This document shows, in pieces, positions 53,373 through 61,367 of a stretch of DNA of 64,000 nt (position 1 is the stretch's first letter; every line of letters begins with the position of its first letter). The notes under the pieces were generated by a model that was not told the origin of the DNA, searched no databases, and was given only the letters and a program-made list of their open reading frames with translations. Source of the stretch: Planctomycetota bacterium (lineage in GTDB: Bacteria > Planctomycetota > Brocadiia > SM23-32 > JAKLEA01); NCBI GenBank assembly GCA_022711755.1, contig JAKLEA010000023.1, positions 36,303-100,302 on the forward strand, in the 5' to 3' direction. A program made the position numbers and the translations under genes.

Positions 53373-54821
53373 ATGGCCAATGCATGCCGCCCAAGCCTGA
53401 AGTTTCTTGCCCGATCGGACGCTGACGCGCTCGTCGAGCGCGCCGTCAGGCGTCTTGAAAGAGACGGCATTATCGTTCATGGAGGCGAGGCGCAGGAGAT
53501 TCTTTCTTCAGCCGGAGTCCGCGTCCTGCCGCGCAGGAACCTGGCCATGCCGTCCGCGCGGCACATCATCCCCCCGCTGGGCCGCGCGCCGCAGAGGGTG
53601 AAGATGTTCGACCGCAACGGCAGGCTTTCGTGCGTCCTGCGGGGAAAGGCGATCGTCTGCGCCGCAGCAACCGGGGCCGAATCCTGCGCCAGCGAACCAG
53701 GTTTTCCACCCCGCGCATTATCCGCGGCGGATCTGGCGCGAATTGCCGCCTTTGCCGCCTGCCGTGCGGAGATCGGGCTTCAGGGCTGCGCCGCCGCCAT
53801 TCAGGAGATCCCCCCCCCCGTTGCGGAAGGCCTCGGCTTTCTGTTGGCGGCCGGCGTCTGCGTCAAGCCGCTGATCGTCAGGCCGTCAGGCCCCGCTGCG
53901 TTGACCCTGATATTGGGCATTGCCGCCGCCTTGCGGGGAAGCGAGGCCCGTTTGCGCTCCCGACCTCTGTTTGCGGTCGAAATCAACCCGTCAGCGGCTG
54001 CCGGTTGGGATGCGGAGTCATGCGCCATCCTCCTGGCCTGCGCCAGAGCCGGGATTCCATCTGTTATAACTCCCATTCCCCCCCCTGTAGCGCGTGGTGG
54101 ACGCGCAGTCTTTGACGGAGCGGCATCCGTGCTCGGCGCGGCCCTTCTCGGCGCCGCGCTCGCTCAGTCCGTCGCGCCCGGAACGCCGGTTATTCCGGGC
54201 ATCGGGCGAAACAATGCGGACAGCGGCGATTCAACGCAATACGGCGGCATGATGGCCCTGAGTCTCTCCGTCTCGGCGGCGGTCAGGCAGATCGGCCTGC
54301 CTGACGCGGTATCGCTGTCGGGCAGGGGCGGGAATTACTTGGACGGATGGCTTGCCGCGCAATCCGCAATGGGAGCGGCCCTCGCGGCGCTTGGACCGGC
54401 CTCCCTGCTGATGGGCATGGGCGGAGCGCATGGCCGGGCCATAAGCATGCCCGGCCTTCTCACGGACTGCCGGGCAATTTCGTCTCTCATGACATTATGC
54501 GGCGGCATTGAACTCCCCGAGGCGGAAAATGATCGCGATTCCGGGGAATTGTATCCCCCCCCCGCAGATGATGCGCCTGCGCGGAGTCTGCCCGCCTTTG
54601 CCCGGACGGATGATCAATGCCCCCCCGCCCGTGGAGATTATAGAAAGGACATCAACGCCGCCCTCGCGCATTTCATGCCTTCTCCGCTCAAGCGCTGGCT
54701 TATTGACGACATGGCGGCAATGCTTGGCAGGGAGTCGGAACGGGCAGGCGACAAGTGGGCATTGCCGGACTCGGTCCGCGCGCTCCTGGCCGGCGACGTT
54801 CCCCCGCTGGAGGAGGCTTGA
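53373..54821 (+). CDS. MttB-family (trimethylamine methyltransferase-like) protein
   Basis: A 482-residue protein of the MttB superfamily: GGEAQEILSSAGVRV near the start, FAVEINPSAAAGWDAESC, LLACARAGIPSVITPIPPP, and LAQSVAPGTPVIPGIGRNNADSGDSTQYGG-like blocks correspond to the methylamine-methyltransferase TIM barrel. The pyrrolysine position of true MttB does not appear as an in-frame TAG, so this is a non-pyrrolysine member, a group that demethylates betaine-like compounds with a corrinoid partner. No corrinoid protein or MtgA-type gene is in the window. The start is uncertain (53373 lacks a Shine-Dalgarno; TTG at 53280 is also possible). It is convergent with tgt, three bases apart. Confidence 0.8.
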   Translation: MANACRPSLKFLARSDADALVERAVRRLERDGIIVHGGEAQEILSSAGVRVLPRRNLAMPSARHIIPPLGRAPQRVKMFDRNGRLSCVLRGKAIVCAAATGAESCASEPGFPPRALSAADLARIAAFAACRAEIGLQGCAAAIQEIPPPVAEGLGFLLAAGVCVKPLIVRPSGPAALTLILGIAAALRGSEARLRSRPLFAVEINPSAAAGWDAESCAILLACARAGIPSVITPIPPPVARGGRAVFDGAASVLGAALLGAALAQSVAPGTPVIPGIGRNNADSGDSTQYGGMMALSLSVSAAVRQIGLPDAVSLSGRGGNYLDGWLAAQSAMGAALAALGPASLLMGMGGAHGRAISMPGLLTDCRAISSLMTLCGGIELPEAENDRDSGELYPPPADDAPARSLPAFARTDDQCPPARGDYRKDINAALAHFMPSPLKRWLIDDMAAMLGRESERAGDKWALPDSVRALLAGDVPPLEEA

Positions 54822-54824
54822 ACG

Positions 54825-55946
54825 TCAGCCCTCCGCCCCCGCCTTCGCGCACGGCCAGTCCCGCTCGAAATCGCCAAGACATCCATTGAGTATGGTTTCA
54901 CGCATGGCGCGCATCAGCCTCTGGTAGAAGGCCGTGTTGTGCAGGCTGAGCAGAACGCCGCCAAGCATTTCCTCCGCCGACAGAAGATGCCTGATATAAG
55001 CGCGCGACGCGGTCCGGCACGCGTAACAGCCGCAGTCCCGCTCCATGGGCGCGTCAGATTCCCTGTGGGCGGCGTTGCGCATCCTGAGCACGCCCTGCCG
55101 CGTGAAAGCCCATCCGTTGCGCCCGTTGCGCGTCGGCAGCACGCAGTCGAACATGTCTATCCCGCGCCTGACCGCGGCCAGAATGTCCGCCGGCTTGCCC
55201 AGGCCCATCAGGTAGCGCGGACGATTTTCGGGAAGGAACGGCACGACGGACTCAAGCATCCTGTTGCGGAGAGGGGCCGGCTCACCAACCGACAATCCGC
55301 CGACGGCAAATCCGTCAAACGGCAATCCCGACAGGTATTCGCCGGAGCGGCGCCGGAGGTCCGGCTCAAAGGCCCCCTGCGCAATGCAGAAGAGCGCCTG
55401 GCCTTCGCGACTTCGCGCTGCAAGGCATCTTTCCGCCCACATGTGTGTGCGCCGAAGCGCGGCTTCAGCATCGCCCCTGGGGCAGGGATAAGGCGCGCAT
55501 TCGTCAAGGACCATTGCGACGTCAGAACCCAGGCCCTCCTGAATCCGTATCGCGGCCTCCGGCGTCAGGAAGATTTCTGAGCCGTCAAAATGGGAGCGGA
55601 AAGACACCCCCCCGTCGCTCACTTGTCGCAGCGTCGCCAGGGAGAATACCTGGTAGCCGCCGCTATCGGTCAGGATCGCCCCGTCCCAACCCATGAAGGC
55701 ATGAAGCCCGCCGAGCTTTGCTACAACCGCGTCGCCAGGCCTCTGGGAAAGATGATATGCGTTGCAGAGGAGCATGCGCGCGCCGGTCTCGCGCAGTTGC
55801 TGCGCCGTCAGCCCCTTGACCGTCGCCAGCGTGCCGACCGGCATGAAGACCGGGGTTTCGATTTCGATGCCACGCAGGCGCAAACGTCCGGCGCGGGCTT
55901 TCCCGTCGGCAGATTCAACCTCAAAGCCAAAGGGGAGGGGGGGCAT
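54825..55946 (-). CDS. tgt: tRNA-guanine transglycosylase
   Basis: A 373-residue TGT that exchanges G34 of tRNAs for preQ1 in queuosine synthesis. General-base Asp94 in ILTDSGGYQVFSL, nucleophile Asp267 in GIDMFDCVLPTRNGRNG, and the zinc site Cys305, Cys307, Cys310, His336. Length and motif order are normal. The gene starts four bases after the SpoIID-like gene ends, so they are co-transcribed. The usual queA or yajC neighbours are missing. Confidence 0.97.
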   Translation of the reverse strand: MPPLPFGFEVESADGKARAGRLRLRGIEIETPVFMPVGTLATVKGLTAQQLRETGARMLLCNAYHLSQRPGDAVVAKLGGLHAFMGWDGAILTDSGGYQVFSLATLRQVSDGGVSFRSHFDGSEIFLTPEAAIRIQEGLGSDVAMVLDECAPYPCPRGDAEAALRRTHMWAERCLAARSREGQALFCIAQGAFEPDLRRRSGEYLSGLPFDGFAVGGLSVGEPAPLRNRMLESVVPFLPENRPRYLMGLGKPADILAAVRRGIDMFDCVLPTRNGRNGWAFTRQGVLRMRNAAHRESDAPMERDCGCYACRTASRAYIRHLLSAEEMLGGVLLSLHNTAFYQRLMRAMRETILNGCLGDFERDWPCAKAGAEG

Positions 55947-55950
55947 GAAG

Positions 55951-57264
55951 TCAGGACTTGGGTGGATGGAGCGTTGCCTCGTCCGGATCGTCGTAAAGCT
56001 TCAGGAGGCGCGCTTCGGGATAATAGAACGCGAGAATCTGCTTCCAGTTGTATCCGCTCTGGGCCATCTCCTTCGCGCCGAACTGGCAGAGTCCCACGCC
56101 GTGCCCCCACCCCTTGCCTGAGAAGACCACTTTGTCACCGGAGATTTTCGCGTCAAAGGCGGCGCTTTTAAGCTTTGCCGCCCCGACGAGAAGACGGAAC
56201 CTGTTGGCGTTCATCCGGATGCTGCCGTTGATGATGACCTCGCCCGGATGAAAATCGCCGCCCTTGGCCCCGGCGGTCCTTATGCTCTCTATATCCTTGA
56301 CGTTGACGCCGTCGGCTTTGAGTTTCTCGACAAGTTCGGCCCTGGCCACCGAGACCCCTTTCCAGCTCGAGTGGGGACTATTATGGCAGAACGGGCATCG
56401 CCTTCCCTCCAGGGGGGGGAGAGAAGCGATGGAGAACACGACGGAACAGTCGGCGGTGTGACCGGCGCAGGTGCTGTGGAAATAAGCCGGGAAGTAATTA
56501 TCCTTCCAGACAAGGACCATTCCGCGAGTGTCGAACGTCGCATGGTTCGTGCGGCGGCTTTCGCGGGACATGCCCCTGTACGCCGCGGAAATGCCGGAGA
56601 GATGGTGGCCAGCCTCAGCTTTGGACCGGATGTAATAGACGACGTAACTTCGCAACGCAACCGCCTGGGCGTAAAGCGCCTCTTCAGGCCACGACGGCGA
56701 CATTTCAGCCGGCAGCGTGCTGCGGACATAAGCCTCCGGATCGCACTCATTGATCACGTCCAGGCCTCCGCCAGCCGTCCGGCAGAGTATCACGCTGCCG
56801 TGATAATTGCTCCCTTTCACGGAGACTATCCTGTCGCCCTCCGACTCAATGCGCAGATTCGCCGCGGGAAGCCGCTGGTCTCCAAGGCGTATGCCGGCGC
56901 CGGACGGTTCGGCTGTCTCCTTCAAGTCCTTGCCCCGCTTCAGGAGCAGCTCTGTTCCATCCTGTTTCATTGACCAGTATCCGCGCACCTGAATCTCGAT
57001 CGAATCAACATCTTTGTGAATCAGCGTCCGGACGGCGAAGGGCTTCCGCGCTGGTTCGGTCAGGCGTTCGGTGGGAATGGGCGCGACCGGCGGAGCGACC
57101 CTGCGCGTGCATCCCGCCTGTATTATCAAGGCAAATCCGGCAAGGAGCGGCAGCGCGCAGGCATAACCGCGCCGCAACTTGTAGGACCGAAACGCATAGC
57201 CGCCCTGCCCGGACTGCGCAGCGCCGACATTCGGCCGTGCGACCCTGTCTCCCCTCCTGGTCAT
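55951..57264 (-). CDS. SpoIID/LytB-domain lipoprotein-like protein
   Basis: A 437-residue protein with a basic N-terminus and a hydrophobic helix ending in a lipobox-like QAGC (about 41-52). The SpoIID domain spans about 165-430: STLPAEMSPSWPEEALYAQAVALRSY (the SpoIID PAEM...EALKAQAVAARSY signature), YFHSTCAGHTAD, and GKGWGHGVGLCQFGAKEMA. SpoIID-type lytic transglycosylases cut denuded glycan strands; outside sporulators these proteins act in cell-wall remodelling. An intervening CPFCHN pair may bind metal. The start is uncertain (first ATG used). Confidence 0.88.
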   Translation of the reverse strand: MTRRGDRVARPNVGAAQSGQGGYAFRSYKLRRGYACALPLLAGFALIIQAGCTRRVAPPVAPIPTERLTEPARKPFAVRTLIHKDVDSIEIQVRGYWSMKQDGTELLLKRGKDLKETAEPSGAGIRLGDQRLPAANLRIESEGDRIVSVKGSNYHGSVILCRTAGGGLDVINECDPEAYVRSTLPAEMSPSWPEEALYAQAVALRSYVVYYIRSKAEAGHHLSGISAAYRGMSRESRRTNHATFDTRGMVLVWKDNYFPAYFHSTCAGHTADCSVVFSIASLPPLEGRRCPFCHNSPHSSWKGVSVARAELVEKLKADGVNVKDIESIRTAGAKGGDFHPGEVIINGSIRMNANRFRLLVGAAKLKSAAFDAKISGDKVVFSGKGWGHGVGLCQFGAKEMAQSGYNWKQILAFYYPEARLLKLYDDPDEATLHPPKS

Positions 57265-57321
57265 GCGGATCCGTTTTCCGACTAAAGGCTGACTTGTTGT
57301 GACTGGACGGTCTGCTATGGT

Positions 57322-57359
57322 TAAGAGAAAAGGCGCAGGCCGTTTCCGGCCTGCGCCTT
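57322..57359 (-). terminator. Intrinsic terminator after prepilin-like gene
   Basis: Minus strand AAGGCGCAGGCCG, loop GAAA, CGGCCTGCGCCTT, followed by TTCTCTT. 13 perfect pairs at 57330-57359, 43 bases past the stop at 57402. Confidence 0.88.
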
Positions 57360-57401
57360 GCGGTTTCGCTGGAACATCCTTTGCTTACCCCGAGGGGATC
57401 C

Positions 57402-58385
57402 TTACTTCAAAATGAAGATCCTGGTCGAGATGATGCTGTCCGTATTCGCGTAGAGCGCATGGTTCTCAATGTAAGCCAGCGTTTCGAGGTAGAGATCGCC
57501 GCCGCCGTTGTTGCGTAGCGATGTGTAGATGTAGTCATTGTCCATGCCGCATGCGCTGTTGCTGTTCCAATCAACGTGCCCGTCATAGTAAAGAACGTTC
57601 TGACCGCTGTGGTCGTGGTTGCCGGAATTGGAGTGATAGTTGATCTTGTCGGCATCCAGAATCGAGGTGGTTTCCAGCTTGTCAGCCATCATGGCAACGC
57701 CCGGAAGGGCCTTTATGCCCTTCGTGGCGCTGAATCCGTAGGACGTCTCGCGCGACGCGCTTGTGCTGTAGTCGGCCGGAGGCGGAACGCCGGCATCCTC
57801 AAACAGATCGAAGTTCAGCATGTTGCCGGGTATCAACTGCGACGGAACGTTCACGACGCCATACATCCAGGTGGAATCCGGGATGTCGTCGCCTATCGGC
57901 AATCCGGTGACCGGGTCGGCTGCCGTGTCCGCGCCTGTGCTGTCCTTCCTGTCCAGGAAAGCCTCAAGGTAGGGGCGCAAATCTTCACAGTTGTCGTTTC
58001 CGCTGGGGCAGGTGAAGACGCCGGTCGCGGAAATGTAATCGTCGAACATCAGGTTCATGGACATCATGGGCGATATCAGAATGTCCCCTTCGCCCAGCGG
58101 AGTCGAACCGGGCGCGCCGACAGCCAGAGTCGCGCCGGCCTCCGGATCGGGTATTGAAACGCCCTGGAACATGACCATCGAAAAACGCGGGCCGGACTCC
58201 TTGTTGTCATTCGCGTAAATCTGGACGGCCGTTCCGAACTGCTTGAGGTTGCTCTTGCAGCTCGCTTTTCGCGCTTCTTCACGAGCGCGCGCCAATGCGG
58301 GCAGTAGCATGCCCGCCAGGATTGCAATGATTGCAATCACAACCAGCAACTCGATCAACGTGAAACCTTTGCGCATTCTTTTCAT
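57402..58385 (-). CDS. Type II secretion prepilin-like protein (DUF1559-type)
   Basis: A 327-residue pseudopilin-like protein: prepilin peptidase site KGFTLIELLVVIAIIAIL (residues 6-23), long N-terminal helix LARAREEARKASCKSNLKQF, and a globular C-terminal domain with the H-x9-DG motif (HSGQNVLYYDGHVDW). The PilD-type cut would lie between G7 and F8. Such proteins are very numerous in Planctomycetota, Lentisphaerota and related phyla and are a good phylum-level marker. The start at 58385 has AGGAGG at 8 bases; the ATG six codons upstream is worse. It has its own promoter and terminator. Confidence 0.92.
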   Translation of the reverse strand: MKRMRKGFTLIELLVVIAIIAILAGMLLPALARAREEARKASCKSNLKQFGTAVQIYANDNKESGPRFSMVMFQGVSIPDPEAGATLAVGAPGSTPLGEGDILISPMMSMNLMFDDYISATGVFTCPSGNDNCEDLRPYLEAFLDRKDSTGADTAADPVTGLPIGDDIPDSTWMYGVVNVPSQLIPGNMLNFDLFEDAGVPPPADYSTSASRETSYGFSATKGIKALPGVAMMADKLETTSILDADKINYHSNSGNHDHSGQNVLYYDGHVDWNSNSACGMDNDYIYTSLRNNGGGDLYLETLAYIENHALYANTDSIISTRIFILK

Positions 58386-58451
58386 TGCGCGTCCTCCTGA
58401 CAAAACGAAAGAGAAATGGATGAAACCGAGGCTCCAATGGGGAGCATCATC

Positions 58452-58480
58452 ATTAAAGCATGGTGCAACTCGAGAGTCAA
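58452..58480 (-). promoter_or_regulatory. Promoter of the prepilin-like gene
   Basis: Minus strand TTGACT (58480-58475), 17 bases, TTTAAT (58457-58452). Confidence 0.65.
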
Positions 58481-58597
58481 GCGATTTTTTCCCATGCGTG
58501 TAATTGGTCAGTAACGGGCGCGTAAGGAGCGCGGATGCCGTTTTTTCCGAGAAAAACGCCTGAAAAGCACGGCGTCAGTCACGGGCGCGTGGCAGCG

Positions 58598-58624
58598 TAG
58601 GGGCGGGTTTCAAACCCGCCCCTA
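58598..58624. repeat. REP-like perfect palindrome, copy 2
   Basis: TAGGGGCGGGTTT, loop C, AAACCCGCCCCTA: 13 perfect pairs. Compared with copy 1 at 25708, one stem pair changes from A-T to G-C on both sides at once. Confidence 0.85.
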
Positions 58625-59101
58625 TAAGTGGCTGGCATATAAACGCTCCCTTCACTGACCGGATACCCATGCGTTGCCCTGGGTCGGTCACGGGCCAGTT
58701 ATCGCCCCGAAAGTCCCCGCAGTGAGCGTTGAGCGGGCGTCCCGCCTGTGAGGACTTGCATAATCTTCGGGTAAGGCAGCGCCTCGTCAAACACAAATGT
58801 TCGGTTATGATAAACAATGCCCGACCCGCCCAAGCTTTATCCACCTCACATCGTCAGGACCGAATGGCCCAGAAGAATGAGATCATCGCTCATAAAATGA
58901 GCTATGATATGCTTCGGCTGGCCCACCATCCTCCCTTATAGCCTGCCTCCTGACCATCCATATGGCCGCTGAATATACACCCCGATGACAGTATTGTTGA
59001 GATTGCCACATTTACATCCCTCTCGACGCTTTCTGGCCGGCCAGGTTCAAGTTACAATGTCCCGTGAAGCTTTTCCCCCTGCCATACAGGTGAAGTTTCT
59101 A

Positions 59102-61321
59102 ATGCCCGCAGCGCATGGAATAGCAACGACGGAACTGTCGCCTCGCATCCGGCGGATGATTGAACATTCGCGCCGCCGCGGCGCCAACCAGCCTCCAGAC
59201 AATGCGAATTACCATAAAAATCTCGCAGAAAGTTACGACGCCTACTCAGGTCTTCCCCTTCGGGAACGCCAGGCAAGGTCCGTGGCCGAGGCGCTGATCC
59301 AGCTTCCAGTATACTTGTTCACGGACGAGCGACTCGTCGGCATGGTCTACCATCTGGGCGAGGGCGTGAAGTCGCCCAATCCGTTCGATTACTGGGGGCC
59401 GGCTGCGGAGCGCGTAAAGAATGAATTGCCGGAAAACCGGCAACTGGTCGAGATGGGAACGTTTTTCGGGGACGGTGCGGCCCCGGGACACATAAGCTGG
59501 CGCTGGGACTGGATACTGAAGAAAGGCGCGGCGGGACTCCTGTCCGAACACAGGCGCGCCCTGGAAAACGCAAAAGATGAAAGGGCGGCGGATTTCCATC
59601 GCGGCGCGGCGATCTTGCTTGAGGCCGTCCTGCGGTGGAACGATCGTCACGTCGAGGCCATCGAGAAGGCTTTGTCCGATGCGGACGGTTCGGAGCGCGC
59701 GCGATTGGCGGAGATGCTCGAAATCTGCCGCCGGGTTCCGGCTTATCCGGCGCGCACTTTTCACGAAGCGATTCAGAGCTTCTACTTCCAGCACCTCGTC
59801 GTCATGCGGGAGAATCCATACGGCGGGAACGGGCCGGGGCGCCTGGACTACTTCCTCTGGCCCTACCTGGAGCGCGATCTGGCTTCCGGAACATGCTCCC
59901 TGGAAGACGCCCGCGAACTGATTGACGAACTCTTCATCCGCATACACGAGCGCATACTCGAGGCGGACGGCTGGGTTGAGGCGATTTCAGTCGGCGGGAG
60001 CAATCCGGACGGAACCTCGGCGGTTAATCCACTGTCATATATGATGGTGGAGCGCATCATTGCGCTGGACCAGGTGCATCCCTCAATCTACATGAGGATT
60101 CCAGCCGACCCGCCGCCGGAATACGTCGAACTGGCGGCTCGGTACATGATCGAGGGAAAGAACCGGGCGCAGATTCTGAACGATCGGCGCATCACGGCGG
60201 CGATGCAGAACGGCGGCATGCCCTATGAGGACGCCGCGATGTACGCCTGCGGCGGCTGCATGGAAATCAGCCCGCAGGGGCTCAACAGCGACATGCTCTT
60301 TTCGACCGTGCATAACGTCGCGAAGGTCGCGGAGCTTGTCCTGACAGGTGGGGAGTGCCTGCGGACGGGAAGGCGGCTGTCCGGCGTCAGTCTGAAATCC
60401 CTTACCAAATACGGGAGCTTCGAGGACCTGTTTTCAGCCTTCGAAAAAGAACTGCGGCGCGAGTTGGGCATACTTTTCAGGCGTCTGGATTTCTACAATG
60501 AAAGCATGGCGGCGAATCGCCCCGCCTACCTGATCTCGAGCATGGTGCAGGACTGCTTCGCGCGAGGGCGCGAGATGAACGACGGCGGGGCGCGATACAA
60601 CGATTACGGCATCGCGCCTCTCGGGATTCAGAACGCCGGAGACGCTCTTTACGCAGTCAAACGGGCGGTTTTTGATGACGGATTCTGCTCCGCCGAGGAA
60701 CTTCTGTCCGCAATGCGAAGTGATTTTCAGGGACAGGAAAGCCTGCGGCTGCGGCTCAGGGCGTTGCCGAAATTCGGGCAGCAGGACCGCGACGCAGACG
60801 CGATGACCGACAGAGTTCTGAAATCCCTCTGCGGCATTTACGCGGATTACAGGACGCGCTTCGGCGGGCGCGTGAAGCCGATGATTTTCTCTTTCGTCTG
60901 GGCGCCGGGGGCCGGCGCGGCTCTAGGCGCGACTGCGGACGGAAGGCGCGCGGGGGAGCCGCTGGCGCAGGGGCTTACGCCGCAGAACTGCGCGATGACC
61001 GAGGGCATCACCGCTGCGCTCGGTTCTCACGCCGGGCTTTCGCTTGAGCGGGTGACCGGCGGCTCGACGGGCATGTGGGACATGGATCCGGCGTGGGCGA
61101 CGCGGGAGACCGTCGGCGCGGTGATCAAGGGATTCCTGGCACTGGGCGGCCAGATATTCCAGGGTAATACCACGGACGTCGCCGAGCTGATCGAGGCGAG
61201 AAACAGGCCGCAGGATTTCCCGAACTTGATCGTTCGCGTCGGCGGCTTCTCCGCCCGCTTTGTCACGCTTGACGCGGCGCTTCAGGACGAAATCATCAGG
61301 CGGCGCAGGCATGCGAAATGA
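59102..61321 (+). CDS. Glycyl-radical enzyme (PFL-like family)
   Basis: A 739-residue glycyl-radical enzyme. The thiyl-radical Cys386 sits in CGGCME, matching the G-C-x-E motif of the dehydratase/lyase branch (glycerol dehydratase, choline TMA-lyase), not the CC of pyruvate formate-lyase. The glycyl site is Gly715 in VRVGGFSARF, where Phe replaces the common Tyr. Other blocks are REMNDGGARYNDYG and LERVTGGSTGMWDM. The substrate cannot be told; a hydroxylated or sulfonated compound is possible next to a sulfatase. No radical-SAM activase is within the window, so it must be supplied elsewhere. The start at 59102 has AGGTGA 8 bases upstream; a longer frame goes back to 58985. Confidence 0.9.
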   Translation: MPAAHGIATTELSPRIRRMIEHSRRRGANQPPDNANYHKNLAESYDAYSGLPLRERQARSVAEALIQLPVYLFTDERLVGMVYHLGEGVKSPNPFDYWGPAAERVKNELPENRQLVEMGTFFGDGAAPGHISWRWDWILKKGAAGLLSEHRRALENAKDERAADFHRGAAILLEAVLRWNDRHVEAIEKALSDADGSERARLAEMLEICRRVPAYPARTFHEAIQSFYFQHLVVMRENPYGGNGPGRLDYFLWPYLERDLASGTCSLEDARELIDELFIRIHERILEADGWVEAISVGGSNPDGTSAVNPLSYMMVERIIALDQVHPSIYMRIPADPPPEYVELAARYMIEGKNRAQILNDRRITAAMQNGGMPYEDAAMYACGGCMEISPQGLNSDMLFSTVHNVAKVAELVLTGGECLRTGRRLSGVSLKSLTKYGSFEDLFSAFEKELRRELGILFRRLDFYNESMAANRPAYLISSMVQDCFARGREMNDGGARYNDYGIAPLGIQNAGDALYAVKRAVFDDGFCSAEELLSAMRSDFQGQESLRLRLRALPKFGQQDRDADAMTDRVLKSLCGIYADYRTRFGGRVKPMIFSFVWAPGAGAALGATADGRRAGEPLAQGLTPQNCAMTEGITAALGSHAGLSLERVTGGSTGMWDMDPAWATRETVGAVIKGFLALGGQIFQGNTTDVAELIEARNRPQDFPNLIVRVGGFSARFVTLDAALQDEIIRRRRHAK

Positions 61322-61367
61322 CGCGGCGCGCTCAAACACCGCCGCGACCGCATTCAGGAGATTCGCA

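Larger units (their letters stand above)
58386..59101. other. Intergenic region with REP-like and composite repeat
   Basis: 716 bases between the divergent prepilin-like gene and the glycyl-radical enzyme gene. It holds the prepilin promoter, the second TAGGGGC...GCCCCTA palindrome (58598-58624) and, 140 bases further, TCTTCGGGTAAGGC (58763-58776), a partial GGC/GCC hairpin, and TTATCCACC (58837-58845), as in the tail at 25.74 kb. I found no gene or tRNA. Confidence 0.6.

Noticed and set aside
53373..54821. Pyrrolysine-containing MttB
   Set aside because: The whole frame reads without an in-frame TAG, so pyrrolysine is not encoded here.
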